Shown: positions 16,011 to 26,112, counted from the stretch's first letter. The stretch is DNA of 63,237 bases from Rubrivivax sp. (GCA_016789955.1 JAEUPB010000099.1:1-63237); one strand, 5' to 3'. A program made the numbers and translations. Notes: generated by a model not told the origin, from the letters alone.

Positions 16011-17333
16011 ATGACTGTCCGTTCCTGGTCCTGGTGTGTGTTTGCGATGCTCGGCGTCGCGTCCGGCTGTGGGCAGTCTCCGGGCGGTGGTGGATCCTCT
16101 TCATCCGCGGCGTCGTCGGCCACGGCTGCCGCCGCCGGCGGTTCGGCTGCGGCAGCAGCGTCGGCGCCGGCAGGGCCGCCGGTCTCGGTGACCACGGTAC
16201 CGGTGCGCCAGCGCGACCTGCCGGTGGTGCTCGATGCCACCGGCACCGTCACCGCGGTGACCAGCGTCGACGTGAAGCCGCAGGTCTCGAGCGTGGTCAC
16301 GAAGGTGCTGGTGCAGGACGGCCAGTTCGTGCGCGCCGGCCAGCCGCTGGTGACGCTCGATGCGCGCGGCGACGAAGCCAAGGTGGCGCAGCTGCGCGCC
16401 CAGATGGCCAAGGACGAGGCCGCCTACGCCGACGCGCAGCGGCAGCTCGCGCGCAACCGCGACCTGCTGGCGCAGAACTTCATCAGCCCGAGCGTCGTCG
16501 ACACCTCGCAGGCACAGGTCGATGCGCAACGGGCCGTGGTCGCCGCGGACAAGGCCGCGGTGCAGGCCGCCGAGGTGACGCTCGGCTACTCGCGCATCAC
16601 CGCCCCGCTGTCCGGGCGTGTCGGTGTCGTCGCGGTGTCGGCCGGCAGCGCGGTGCAGGCCAACCAGACCACGCTGCTCACCGTGACGCAGCTCGACCCC
16701 ATCGACGTGGGCTTCTCGGTGCCGCAACGCCACCTGGGCGACATGCTCGACGCGCTGCGCTCCGGCGGCGCGCCGGTGGCGGCCACGGTGCCCGACACCC
16801 GCGCCGCGGCCTCGGCACCCCCACTCGGTGGCCGCCTGAACTTCGTCGACAACGCGATCGACGCCGCCTCGGGCAGCGTGAAGGTCAAGGCGCGCTTCGA
16901 GAACGGCGGCTATCGCCTGTGGCCCGGCGCCTACGTGCGCGTGGGGCTGACGGTGCAGACGCTCAAGGGCGCGCTGGTGGTACCGCAGGCCGCCATCGTG
17001 CAGGGCCAGCGCGGCTCGCTGGTCTTCATCGTCGAGGACGGCAAGGCCGCCGTCCGCCCGGTGCAGGTGCTGGCCACGCAGGGCGAGGACGCCGCGGTCA
17101 GCGGGCTGCGGCCCGGGCTGCGCGTGGTGCTCGACGGGCGGCAGAACCTGCGCCCCGGCACGCCGGTGGTCGAGCGGGCGCGCGAAGGCGGCCGCGCAGC
17201 CTCGGGCGCCGGGGGCGGCGGCGCCGGGCGCGCCGCGTCGGCGGCCCCAGGCGGCGGGGCTCGAAGCGGCGATGGCGCATCGGCACAGGCCGCCAGCGGC
17301 AATACGCGGCGAGAAGGGGCGGCGGCACCATGA
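16011..17333 (+). CDS. RND efflux periplasmic adaptor (MFP) lipoprotein
   Basis: A 440-residue membrane fusion protein linking the inner-membrane pump to an outer-membrane channel. A lipobox (GVASGC, cysteine at 20) gives lipid anchoring, followed by a Ser/Ala/Gly-rich linker. The barrel-sandwich and helical hairpin region spans about 60-190 (VKPQVSSVVTKVLVQDGQFV is typical), then beta-barrel domains to about 375. The C-terminal 65 residues are an unusual Gly/Ala/Arg-rich tail. The stop overlaps the pump start (ATGA at 17330-17333). No outer-membrane TolC-like gene is present nearby. Confidence 0.9.
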   Translation: MTVRSWSWCVFAMLGVASGCGQSPGGGGSSSSAASSATAAAAGGSAAAAASAPAGPPVSVTTVPVRQRDLPVVLDATGTVTAVTSVDVKPQVSSVVTKVLVQDGQFVRAGQPLVTLDARGDEAKVAQLRAQMAKDEAAYADAQRQLARNRDLLAQNFISPSVVDTSQAQVDAQRAVVAADKAAVQAAEVTLGYSRITAPLSGRVGVVAVSAGSAVQANQTTLLTVTQLDPIDVGFSVPQRHLGDMLDALRSGGAPVAATVPDTRAAASAPPLGGRLNFVDNAIDAASGSVKVKARFENGGYRLWPGAYVRVGLTVQTLKGALVVPQAAIVQGQRGSLVFIVEDGKAAVRPVQVLATQGEDAAVSGLRPGLRVVLDGRQNLRPGTPVVERAREGGRAASGAGGGGAGRAASAAPGGGARSGDGASAQAASGNTRREGAAAP

Positions 17334-20300
17334 ACCTGTCGGAACTCTTCATCCGCCGTCCGGTGATGACGGTGCTGCTGAACCTGGCCATCGTGCTGGC
17401 CGGGGTGATCGGCTTCCGAAGCATCCCGGTGGCCGCGCTGCCGAGCTACGACACGCCGGTGATCAACGTGTCGGCCCAGCTTCCGGGTGCCAGCCCGGAG
17501 ACCATGGCCACCTCGGTGGCGCTGCCGCTGGAGAAGCAGTTCCAGACCATCCCCGGCCTGTCGGTCATCAGCTCCACCAGCACTCTGGGCGCCACCTCGC
17601 TGACACTGGAGTTCGAGGAAGGCCGGGCGATCGACGGTGCGGCGCTCGACGTGCAGGCCGCCCTGCTGCGCGCCCAGCGTTCGCTGCCGCAGGACATGAC
17701 GCAGCCACCGTCCTACCGCAAGGTGAACCCGGCCGACGCGCCGGTGCTGCTGATCGCGATGACGTCGCCGGCGATGGCGCCGTCGGACCTGCAGGACTAT
17801 GCCGAACACCTGATCGTGCCGACGCTGTCGACCATCGATGGCGTGGCGCAGGTCAACATCTTCGGCCCCAAGCGCTACGCCGTGCGCGTGCGCGTGATGC
17901 CCGAGGCACTCGTCGCCCGGAACATCGGCCTGGACGAGCTGGGGGCGGCCCTCAGGGCCGCCAACGCCAACACGCCGGTGGGCACCTTCGAAGGGCCGCG
18001 GCAGACGCTGACGCTGCAGGCCAACCGCCAGCTGCGCAACGCCGCCGAGTTCGCCGACCTGATCGTCTCGGCGCGCGGCGGCAACACGGTGCGGCTGCGC
18101 GACGTGGCGCAGGTCGAGGACAGCCTGGAGAACGTGAAGACCTTCGCCACGCTGAACGGCGAGCCGTCGATCACGTTGGCCGTGCTGCGCCAGCCCGGGG
18201 CCAACACGGTGCGCGTCGTCGACGCCGTGCGCGCGGCACTGCCTGCGCTGCAGGAGCAGATGCCCCGGTCGGTGTCGATGACGCCGGTGAACGACCGTTC
18301 GCTGTCGGTGCGCGAGGCGCTGCACGACGTGACGCTCACGCTGATGGGCACGATCGCCCTCGTCGTGCTGGTGATCTTCCTGTTCCTGCGTCGGTTCGTG
18401 GCCACGGTGATCCCGACGCTCTCGCTGCCGGTGTCGCTGGTGGGCGCTGTGGCGCTGTTGTGGGGGCTGTCGTACAGCCTCGACAACATCTCGCTGCTGG
18501 GCCTGACGCTGGCCGTGGGCCTGGTGGTCGACGATGCCATCGTGATGCTCGAGAACATCATCCGCCACGTCGAGGACGGCATGTCGCCGTTCGAGGCGGC
18601 ACTGAAGGGCTCGCGCGAGGTCGGCTTCACGATCATCTCGATCTCCACCTCGCTGGTGGCGGTGTTCATCCCGATCTTCTTCATGCCCGGCGTGATCGGG
18701 TTGCTGTTCCACGAGTTCGCGGTGGTGGTGGGGCTGTCGATCCTGGTGTCGGCGTTCGTCTCGCTGACGCTGGTGCCGATGCTCGCCAGCCGATTCCTCT
18801 CCGACGAGGCGCACAAGAAGCCGCCGGGCGCCCTGGTGCGGATGTTCGAGCGTGCCTTCGATGCGACGCTGGCCGGGTACACGCGCACGCTGGACGCCGC
18901 GCTGCGCTGGCGCAAGGTGGTGCTGCTGGTGGCGCTGGCCACCTTCGGCGGTACCGCGGTGCTGTTCCAGATCATTCCGAAGGGCTTCTTCCCCGAGGAG
19001 GACATCGGGCAGATCCAGGTGAGCACCGAAGCCGCCGAGGACACCTCGTTCCCCGAGATGATCCGGCTGCAGGAGCGCGTGGCCGCGGTGTTCCGCGCCG
19101 ACCCGAACGTGGCGGCCGTCAGCTCGTTCAACGGCGGCGGCAACAACGCCCAGAACACCGGGCGCATGTTCATCACGCTGAAGCCGCGGGCCGAGCGCGC
19201 GGCGATGAAGCAGGTGATCGAAGGCCTGCGCCGCAAGCTGCGCGAGGTGCCCGGCATCAACGTGTTCATGCGCCCGGTGCAGAACCTGCAGCTCGGCGGG
19301 CGCCAGAGCAAGGCGCGGTACCAGTTCATCCTGCAGAGCGTGAAGGCCGACGAGCTGTACGGCTGGGCGCAGCGGCTGCAGGACCGGCTGCGCAACGACG
19401 ACCTGTTCCGCGACGTCACCACCGATGCGCAGCTGCGCGGGCTGCAGGCGTCGCTGCGCATCGACCGCGAGCGCGCCAACACGCTGGGCGTGTCGATCGA
19501 CGCGATCCGCAACGCGCTGTACAGCTCGTTCGGCGAGCGCCAGGTATCGACGATCTACCTGCCCACCGACAGCTACCAGGTCATCATGGAACTGGTGCCC
19601 GAGGCGCGGCGCGACGAGCGCGCGCTGGAGGGCGTGTACGTGCGCGCGAACACCGGCGCGCTGGTGCCGATGACGAGCTTCACCACCATCGAGCGCACGG
19701 TCGGGCCCACCTCGATCAACCACGTCGGGCAGCTGCAGGCGGTGACGATCTCGTTCAACCTGGCGCCCGGCACGGCGCTGGGCGACGCCACGGCGCGCAT
19801 CGACCAGGCCTCGCGCGCGATCGGGCTGCCGCCGTCGATCATCACCAAGTACGGTGGCGACGCCGCGGTGTTCAAGAGCTCGCAGGGCAAGCAGGCGATC
19901 CTCATCATCGGCGCGCTGCTCGTCATCTACGTGCTGCTGGGCGTGCTCTACGAGAGCTACATCCACCCGATCACGATCCTCGCCGGGCTGCCGTCGGCCG
20001 CGGTGGGCGCGCTGGCCACGTTGATGATCTTCGGCATGGACCTGACGCTGATCGCCACCATCGGCATCCTGCTGCTGATCGGCATCGTCAAGAAGAACGC
20101 GATCATGATGATCGACTTCGCGCTCGAGGCGCAGCGGCACCAGGGCATGACGCCGCAGCAGGCGATCCGCGAGGCCTGCCTGCTGCGCTTCCGGCCGATC
20201 ATGATGACCACGCTGGCCGCGCTGATGGGCGCGCTGCCCATCGCGCTGGGCATCGGCGCCGGCGCCGAGCTGCGCCAGCCGCTGGGCCTGGCGGTGGTGG

Positions 20301-20458
20301 GCGGCCTCGTGTTCTCGCAGGCCGTGACGCTCTACATCACGCCGGTGATCTACCTGGCGCTCGACCGCTACAGCGGCCGCGGGCCGGTGACCACGCCGGA
20401 ACGCATCGAGCCCTCGGCGCAGGCCACGCCAGCCTCCCGGGCCGCGGGCGACGACTGA
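17330..20458 (+). CDS. RND multidrug efflux permease (HAE1 family)
   Basis: A 1042-residue inner-membrane proton-driven pump, the normal length for AcrB/MdtB-type proteins. It starts MNLSELFIRRPVMTVLLNLA (first transmembrane helix), has two large periplasmic loops, and in TM4 the GLVVDDAIVMLEN motif with the paired aspartates used for proton transfer. A second half with IGILLLIGIVKKNAIMM shows the internal duplication of the family. It is co-transcribed with the adaptor. Substrate range cannot be read from sequence; MdtB/MdtC-like resemblance suggests hydrophobic or amphiphilic compounds. Confidence 0.93.
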   Translation: MNLSELFIRRPVMTVLLNLAIVLAGVIGFRSIPVAALPSYDTPVINVSAQLPGASPETMATSVALPLEKQFQTIPGLSVISSTSTLGATSLTLEFEEGRAIDGAALDVQAALLRAQRSLPQDMTQPPSYRKVNPADAPVLLIAMTSPAMAPSDLQDYAEHLIVPTLSTIDGVAQVNIFGPKRYAVRVRVMPEALVARNIGLDELGAALRAANANTPVGTFEGPRQTLTLQANRQLRNAAEFADLIVSARGGNTVRLRDVAQVEDSLENVKTFATLNGEPSITLAVLRQPGANTVRVVDAVRAALPALQEQMPRSVSMTPVNDRSLSVREALHDVTLTLMGTIALVVLVIFLFLRRFVATVIPTLSLPVSLVGAVALLWGLSYSLDNISLLGLTLAVGLVVDDAIVMLENIIRHVEDGMSPFEAALKGSREVGFTIISISTSLVAVFIPIFFMPGVIGLLFHEFAVVVGLSILVSAFVSLTLVPMLASRFLSDEAHKKPPGALVRMFERAFDATLAGYTRTLDAALRWRKVVLLVALATFGGTAVLFQIIPKGFFPEEDIGQIQVSTEAAEDTSFPEMIRLQERVAAVFRADPNVAAVSSFNGGGNNAQNTGRMFITLKPRAERAAMKQVIEGLRRKLREVPGINVFMRPVQNLQLGGRQSKARYQFILQSVKADELYGWAQRLQDRLRNDDLFRDVTTDAQLRGLQASLRIDRERANTLGVSIDAIRNALYSSFGERQVSTIYLPTDSYQVIMELVPEARRDERALEGVYVRANTGALVPMTSFTTIERTVGPTSINHVGQLQAVTISFNLAPGTALGDATARIDQASRAIGLPPSIITKYGGDAAVFKSSQGKQAILIIGALLVIYVLLGVLYESYIHPITILAGLPSAAVGALATLMIFGMDLTLIATIGILLLIGIVKKNAIMMIDFALEAQRHQGMTPQQAIREACLLRFRPIMMTTLAALMGALPIALGIGAGAELRQPLGLAVVGGLVFSQAVTLYITPVIYLALDRYSGRGPVTTPERIEPSAQATPASRAAGDD

Positions 20459-20480
20459 CGGAACGATCAGGCGGCGGCGC

Positions 20481-21233
20481 TCACCCCGCCGCCTTCGCCG
20501 CCTTGCGCTTGTTGCGGGCGCGGATGTTGAGCGTCTCCACCGCCAGCGAGAACGCCATCGCGGCGTAGATGTAGCCCTTGGGCACGTGCATGTCGAAGGC
20601 TTCGGCCGTCAGAGCCATGCCCACCATCACGAGGAAGGCCAGCGCCAGCACCTTCACCGACGGATGGCGATCGACGAACTCGCCGATCGGGCGCGCCGCG
20701 AACAGCATCACCATCACCGACGCGATCACCGCAGCCATCATCACGCCGATCTGGTCGACCATGCCGACGGCGGTGATCACCGAGTCGAGCGAGAAGACGA
20801 TGTCGATGATGGCGATCTGCCCGATCACCGACCAGAACAGCTTCCGGCCCGCGCTCTTCAGTGCACCGGCGTCGGTGGCCGGCGGCCCTTGCTCCTCCTG
20901 GGCCTCCACCTCCATGAAGATCTCGTGCGAGGCCTTCCACAGCAGGAACAGGCCGCCGAGCAGCAGCACGAGATCGCGCCCGCTGATGCCCTGCCCGAGC
21001 ACGTGGAAGAGATCGGCCTTCAGGCCCATCACCCAGCTCAGCGAGGCCAGCAGCATCAGCCGCGTCAGCATCGCGAAGCCCAGGCCCAGCTTGCGCGCAC
21101 GTTCACGCACCTCCTGCGGCAGCCGCCCGACGAGGATCGAGATGAAGATGATGTTGTCGACGCCGAGCACGATCTCCAGCCCGGTGAGCATGAAGAACGC
21201 GATCCAGACGTTGGGGTCGAGCAGGAGGTCCAT
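20481..21233 (-). CDS. TerC family integral membrane protein
   Basis: A 250-residue protein with about seven transmembrane helices and the TerC acidic membrane motifs: GLEIVLGVDNIIF in the first helix and DIVFSLDSVITAVGMVDQ mid-protein. Family members export manganese or other divalent cations, sometimes during assembly of exported metalloproteins; the exact role here is inferred. It is convergent with the RND pump. I looked for the manganese riboswitch that often precedes such genes and did not recognise it upstream. Confidence 0.88.
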   Translation of the reverse strand: MDLLLDPNVWIAFFMLTGLEIVLGVDNIIFISILVGRLPQEVRERARKLGLGFAMLTRLMLLASLSWVMGLKADLFHVLGQGISGRDLVLLLGGLFLLWKASHEIFMEVEAQEEQGPPATDAGALKSAGRKLFWSVIGQIAIIDIVFSLDSVITAVGMVDQIGVMMAAVIASVMVMLFAARPIGEFVDRHPSVKVLALAFLVMVGMALTAEAFDMHVPKGYIYAAMAFSLAVETLNIRARNKRKAAKAAG

Positions 21234-21408
21234 GGAGAGGGCAGGCGCCGCCGGGAGGATCTCGACGGCCGTCGCAACGGCAGGTGTGGGGGAGAGGGCC
21301 GGGATTCTAGGAACCGGGGTAGGGGAATCCGCGCCGATGACCCGAGTCCGCGGCGGGCCTAATCACCCACGCGCCGGAGCGGGCCGATCGTTCCGACCGC
21401 CCTGCCAC

Positions 21409-24219
21409 TCAACCCGGCCCCGCCAGTTCGCGCTCGATGGCCGCCAGATCGGCCCGCAGCGCGCGTTGCAGCGCCGCCACGGCCTCGGCCGGGTCGGCGC
21501 CCCGCTGCAGCGCCTCCTGCAGCACATCGGCGGCCGCCTGCGTCGCCGCGGCGCCAATGGTGCCGGCGCTGCCGCGCAGGTCGTGCGCCAGCTCGCGCAG
21601 CCGAAGCCGCTCACCCGCGGCCTGCAGTTGTTCCAGCCGCTGCGGCGTCTCGCGTTCGCGGTCGGCGAAGGTGCGCAGCAGCCGGCCGACCAGCTCCGGC
21701 TTGTGGCGCATCAGCCCCCGCAGCGGGCGTGAGTCGAACGGCGCCAGCCACGCCGGCTCCGGCTCGCCCGGACCCGGGGTCTGCGGGGGCAGCCAGCGCA
21801 GCAGCATGTCGACGAGTTGCTCCGGCAGCACGGGTTTGGCCAGGTGGTCCGACATGCCGGCCGCCACGCAGCGGTCGCGGTCCTCGGGCATGGCCGCGGC
21901 GGTCATGCCGATGATCGGCAGCGCGGCGCCCGCCGGCAGCCGGCGGATGCGGCGCGTGGCCTCCAGCCCGTCGAGCAGCGGCATGTGCAGGTCCATCAGC
22001 ACGAGCGCGTAGCGGCCGGGTGCCGAGCGCGCGATGGCGTCGACCGCAGCCTGCCCGTCGCCGACCGTCTCGGGCTCGATGCCGACGCGCCGCAGGTACT
22101 CGGTGGCCACGATCTGGTTCAGCGGGTTGTCCTCGACGAGCAGAACGGCGCGGCCTCGCAGCCCGGCGGCGCGCGTCCGCAGCTCGGCGTCCGCATCGCG
22201 CGCGTCGGTGCCGGCGGACGCGTCGGCATGGCTCGCCAGGCCGGCCCGGGCCGCCGTGGGCGCCGGCGCCTCCCCCGCCTCGGCCGGCCGCAGCGGCGCG
22301 GTGAACCAGAACGTGCTGCCGCGCCCGGGCTCGCTGTCCACGCCGATCTCGCCGCCCATGCGCTGCACCAGCTGCCGGCAGATCGCCAGACCGAGGCCCG
22401 TGCCGCCGAAGCGCCGCGTGATCGACTCGTCGGCCTGCACGAAGGCCCCGAAAAGCTGCGCCGCGTGCGCCGGCGCGATGCCGATGCCGGTGTCGGTCAC
22501 CGCGAAGCGCAGCCGCGCATCGGGCTGCAGCCCCACGCCCACGTGCACGTGGCCGCGCTCGGTGAACTTCAGCGCGTTGCCGACCAGGTTGTTCAGCACC
22601 TGCGACAGCCGCAGCGGGTCGCCGTGCACGAGGGTCGGCACGCCGTCCAGCAGATGCAGCTCCAGGCGCAGGTCCTTCTGCTGCGCACGGGCCTCGAACA
22701 GGTCCACCACCCGCCGCAGCACGTCGGGCAGGTCGAACACCACGTCGTCCATGCGCAGCGCGCCGGCCTCGATCTTCGAGTAGTCGAGCACGTCGTCGAG
22801 CAGCGCCATCAGCGACGTGGCCGACTGGTGCAGCTTGTCGATGTGGCCGCGCGCGGCCAGCGGCAGCTCGAGGTCCAGCGCGATGCGCGACAGCCCGACG
22901 ATGGCATTCATCGGAGTGCGGATCTCGTGGCTCATGTTGGCCAGGAACGAGCTCTTCGTGCGTGCCGCGGACTGCGCGGCGTCGCGCGCGCGCACCAGCG
23001 CCTCGTGCGCCCGGCGCTGCTCGCCGACATCGCGCGCGATCAGCAGCAGCTGCGGCACGCCGCCGCGGTCCACCCGCGCCAGCGCGCAGTCCCACTGCGC
23101 CACGTCGCCGCTGGCGGCCGCCAGCGTCACGTCAAGGCGCCGCGGCCTCGCATCCTTCAGCGTCAACAGTGCGGCGTACACCAGGCCGCCCGAGCGCCAG
23201 TCGTCGCGCTGCCGGAAGTCCTCCTCGCGCAACGCCGTCAGCGAGCGGCCTGCGAGCAGGCAGAACGCCGCGTTGGCGATCACGCAGCGCCCGTCCTCGC
23301 CGAATACCGCGATGCCGATCGGCGAGCGCTCGATCACCGCGTCGCTGAACGTCAGCAGCTCCTCGACCTTGGCCTGCACGGCCTTCTGCGGGCCGACGTC
23401 GGTCATCGACAAGTACAACCCGACGACGGTGCCGTGCTCGTCGGCATCCGGCAGCAGCTGTGCCTGCACGTCGCGCGCGGGTTGCCCGCGCATCGGCGGC
23501 AGGTGCACCTCGAAGTCGCGTCGCCGGCCCGCCAGCGCGTCGGCCACCGCCGCGTCGAACTGGGGCGTCAGCGCCGGCCCCAGCAGATCCTGGAGCGCAT
23601 GGCCCGGCAGACGATCCGGCGACACGCCGAACCATTCGCCGTGCGCCCGATTGCCGAAGCGGCAGGTGCGCCGGGCGTCCCAGTAGCCCATCGCCACCGG
23701 CGAATTGTCGACCAGCGCGTAGAGGTCGCGTTCGCGCTGCCGCAGCTCGGCGGCCTGGTCCTCGATGCGGCGTTCGAGCTGGCGGTGCAGCGTGTCGTTC
23801 TCCTCACGCAGCCGGTGGTTCTCGACGCTGCGCTGGATCGCCCGCACCAGGCCCTCGGGGCTCATCGCGGACTTGACGAGGTAGTCCGACGCGCCTTCGA
23901 GCAGCAGGTGCACGGCGAGTGCCTCGTTGCCCGCGCCGGTGACGAAGACGATCGGGAAGTCGCGCTGCGCCTCGCCGCGCAGCAGCGGCATCAGCGCAGC
24001 GCCGTCGGTGTCCCCGAGATCGTTGTCGAGCACCACGCAATCGAAGATGCGCGAACGCACCAGCTGCAGCGCCTCGGCGCCCGACGCGGCCTCGGTCACT
24101 TCCACCAGCAGTTCGCTGCGCACCAGGAAGCGGCGCACGCGCTCGCGGTCGACATCGTCGTCGTCGACCACCAGCGTGTGCAGCGGTTGGTCGGCCGTGC
24201 CGGGCAGGTCGCGCGTCAT
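21409..24219 (-). CDS. Hybrid sensor kinase: REC-PAS-PAS-HisKA-HATPase-REC-HPt
   Basis: A 936-residue cytoplasmic multi-domain kinase. An N-terminal receiver (phospho-acceptor near D65, VVLDNDLGD) is followed by a coiled coil (about 145-180), two PAS-like domains (about 180-410), a HisKA domain with histidine 431 (MSHEIRTPMNA), an HATPase domain (about 535-660), a second receiver with D743 (LVLMDLHMP) and an HPt domain with H879 (AHDLRGSAG). All relay residues are present. No membrane segment is seen, so the signal is cytoplasmic or arrives by phosphotransfer to the first receiver. Its start overlaps the upstream response regulator stop. Confidence 0.92.
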   Translation of the reverse strand: MTRDLPGTADQPLHTLVVDDDDVDRERVRRFLVRSELLVEVTEAASGAEALQLVRSRIFDCVVLDNDLGDTDGAALMPLLRGEAQRDFPIVFVTGAGNEALAVHLLLEGASDYLVKSAMSPEGLVRAIQRSVENHRLREENDTLHRQLERRIEDQAAELRQRERDLYALVDNSPVAMGYWDARRTCRFGNRAHGEWFGVSPDRLPGHALQDLLGPALTPQFDAAVADALAGRRRDFEVHLPPMRGQPARDVQAQLLPDADEHGTVVGLYLSMTDVGPQKAVQAKVEELLTFSDAVIERSPIGIAVFGEDGRCVIANAAFCLLAGRSLTALREEDFRQRDDWRSGGLVYAALLTLKDARPRRLDVTLAAASGDVAQWDCALARVDRGGVPQLLLIARDVGEQRRAHEALVRARDAAQSAARTKSSFLANMSHEIRTPMNAIVGLSRIALDLELPLAARGHIDKLHQSATSLMALLDDVLDYSKIEAGALRMDDVVFDLPDVLRRVVDLFEARAQQKDLRLELHLLDGVPTLVHGDPLRLSQVLNNLVGNALKFTERGHVHVGVGLQPDARLRFAVTDTGIGIAPAHAAQLFGAFVQADESITRRFGGTGLGLAICRQLVQRMGGEIGVDSEPGRGSTFWFTAPLRPAEAGEAPAPTAARAGLASHADASAGTDARDADAELRTRAAGLRGRAVLLVEDNPLNQIVATEYLRRVGIEPETVGDGQAAVDAIARSAPGRYALVLMDLHMPLLDGLEATRRIRRLPAGAALPIIGMTAAAMPEDRDRCVAAGMSDHLAKPVLPEQLVDMLLRWLPPQTPGPGEPEPAWLAPFDSRPLRGLMRHKPELVGRLLRTFADRERETPQRLEQLQAAGERLRLRELAHDLRGSAGTIGAAATQAAADVLQEALQRGADPAEAVAALQRALRADLAAIERELAGPG

Positions 24220-24641
24220 GGCAGCCGCACCGCTTCGGCATAGCGCAGCAGCATCTGCGCGAGCCGCGCGTACTGCGGCCCCGCGGCGGCCTTCAGCACG
24301 TAGCCCGCGACATGGCCCTGGTAGGCGCGCTCGCGGTCGCCCTGGGCATCGCTGGTGGTCAGCACGAACACCACGTCGTCGGACAGGCGCGGGTCGGCGC
24401 GCAACTGCGCCAGGAACTCGAACCCGTTCATGCGCGGCATGTTCAGGTCGAGCAGGATCACGCGCGGCCGCGGCACGTGCCGCAGCGGGTCCTCGTCGCG
24501 CAGTGCCGCGAGCGCGACGCAGCCGTCCTCGGCCCACACCACCGGGAACGGGCAGCCGGCGCGCGCCAGGCTGCGCACCACCCCCTCGGCAGCCACGTCG
24601 TCGTCCTCGACGAGCAGGATGTGCAGCGCGGGCTCAGCCAT
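24216..24641 (-). CDS. Single-domain response regulator
   Basis: A 141-residue stand-alone receiver (CheY/Rcp1 type): acidic pair VEDDD near the start, phospho-acceptor D65 in VILLDLNMPRMNG, the conserved threonine in VLTTSD and lysine in VLKAA. There is no output domain, so it acts by protein contact or passes phosphate on. It overlaps both neighbours (8 bp with the upstream kinase, 4 bp with the downstream hybrid kinase), so the three genes form one coupled operon. Rcp1-type receivers are typically served by bacteriophytochrome-like kinases such as the one just upstream. Confidence 0.9.
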   Translation of the reverse strand: MAEPALHILLVEDDDVAAEGVVRSLARAGCPFPVVWAEDGCVALAALRDEDPLRHVPRPRVILLDLNMPRMNGFEFLAQLRADPRLSDDVVFVLTTSDAQGDRERAYQGHVAGYVLKAAAGPQYARLAQMLLRYAEAVRLP

Positions 24642-26112
24642 CGTCCCCTCCGCGACGCTGGAATCGCGGCCACCAGAACCGGAAGCAGGCGCCGCGGCCG
24701 CGGTCGATCGGCGAGTCGACCTCGATGTGGCCGCCGTGGATCTCGACGAGGCGCTTGGCCACCGCCAGCCCGATGCCGGAGCCGCCGCGCCGGGACGAGC
24801 CGAGCGTCTGGAACAGCTTGAAGACGCGGGCACGCGCCGTCTCGGGGATGCCCGGGCCGTCGTCGATGACGCAGATCACGCAGTGGCCGCCGTCCTCGTG
24901 CGCCGTCACGCGCACCCGGCCGTCGCTGCGATCGTGGTGCTTGATGGCATTGCCCACCAGGTTGCGCAGCACGGTCTCCAGCGGCGTGCGCGCGCCGGGG
25001 AACGGCGCCACCGCCAGCGCGAGCTCCACCGTGATACCCGTCGGCACGGGCTCGATGTCGAGCAGCCCCTGCACCAGCGCCCCCAGGTCGATCGTCGTCA
25101 CGTCGCCGCCGGCGCTGCTGGCGCGGGCGTACGCGAGCAGGTCGTCGATCAGCCGTTCCATGCGGTGGATGCGGTCACCGACGCGGCCGAGGTTGCGCAC
25201 CACCTCCGCCGGCGCCCCGCTGCCCAGGTCGGCCTGGATCCACTCGACGAGGTCGGCGATGCCGCGCAGCGGCGAACGCAGGTCGTGAGACGCGACGTAG
25301 GTGAACTCCTCGAGGTTCGCGTGGGCCTGCCGCAGTTGCAGTTCCAGCCGCTTGCGGTGGCTGATGTCGGTCACGGCGGCCAGCGTCATCTGGCGGCGTT
25401 GCCAGCGCACGCGGCTCAGGCCGATCTCCACCGGCAGCTCGGTGCCGTCGCGGTGCAGCGCCGTGAGGTCGCGGCCGCGCCCCATCATGCGTGCACCGCC
25501 GACGCCGTGATAGCCGCGCGTCAACGCGCCGTGGCCGGCCCGATGGCGGTGCGGCAGCAGCATCTCCAGCGGCTGCCCGACGAGGTCGGCCGGTGCATGG
25601 CCCAGCGACTGCCCCAGCACGCGGTTGGCCATCGCGATGACGCCATCGTCGTCGACGATCAGCAGACCGTAGGGCGACGCATCGAACAGGCCGCGGAAGG
25701 CCCATTCGAGCGCCAGGCGCTCGCTGATGTCGACCACCGAGGCCAGCACCAGCGGACCTTGCGGCCCCGACAGCGGGTTCAGGCCGATCTCCACCGGGAA
25801 CTCGTGACGGTCGCTGCGTCGCGCGTGCAGCACGCGCCCGGCACCCATCGCGCGCCGCTCGGGCCGTGCGAAGAAGTCCTGCCTCAGCCGTTCGTGACTG
25901 CCGCGCAGTGCCCCCGGCAGCAGTACCTCGACAGGCTGCCCGACCAGGGCCTGCGTCGTGGCCGCGAACATGGTCTCGAGTTCGCGGTTGACGGCGACGA
26001 TCAGGCCATTCGCATCGACCAGCAGGAACCCGTTGGGCGCCGCGTTGAACGCTCGAGCCAGCAGCTCGTCACTCGGAGCCGCCAACAACAGGCTGCGTGC
26101 TGCTTCGACCAT
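24634..26112 (-). CDS. PAS-PAS sensor histidine kinase
   Basis: A 492-residue soluble kinase. Two PAS domains (about 15-130 and 140-255), each ending in the VVDISER or VTDISHR motif that joins PAS to the kinase, are followed by a HisKA domain with H276 in ASHDLRSPLRG and an HATPase domain (about 370-480, with NLVGNAIKHHD and GSGIGLAV). The HDLRSPLR form of the histidine box is the one found in bacteriophytochrome-type kinases, although no chromophore domain is present. It is the first gene of the three-gene phosphorelay operon. Confidence 0.9.
   Translation of the reverse strand: MVEAARSLLLAAPSDELLARAFNAAPNGFLLVDANGLIVAVNRELETMFAATTQALVGQPVEVLLPGALRGSHERLRQDFFARPERRAMGAGRVLHARRSDRHEFPVEIGLNPLSGPQGPLVLASVVDISERLALEWAFRGLFDASPYGLLIVDDDGVIAMANRVLGQSLGHAPADLVGQPLEMLLPHRHRAGHGALTRGYHGVGGARMMGRGRDLTALHRDGTELPVEIGLSRVRWQRRQMTLAAVTDISHRKRLELQLRQAHANLEEFTYVASHDLRSPLRGIADLVEWIQADLGSGAPAEVVRNLGRVGDRIHRMERLIDDLLAYARASSAGGDVTTIDLGALVQGLLDIEPVPTGITVELALAVAPFPGARTPLETVLRNLVGNAIKHHDRSDGRVRVTAHEDGGHCVICVIDDGPGIPETARARVFKLFQTLGSSRRGGSGIGLAVAKRLVEIHGGHIEVDSPIDRGRGACFRFWWPRFQRRGGDDG

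Noticed and set aside
16931-20140. Long minus-strand reading frame opposite the RND pump
   Set aside because: It is His/Arg/Gln-rich, lacks recognisable domains and mirrors the codon pattern of the well-supported pump gene; such shadows are normal in DNA this rich in GC.
21234-21408. Manganese (yybP-ykoY) riboswitch upstream of terC
   Set aside because: TerC genes often have one, but the conserved GGGGAGTA-type core and helices were not recognisable on the minus strand.
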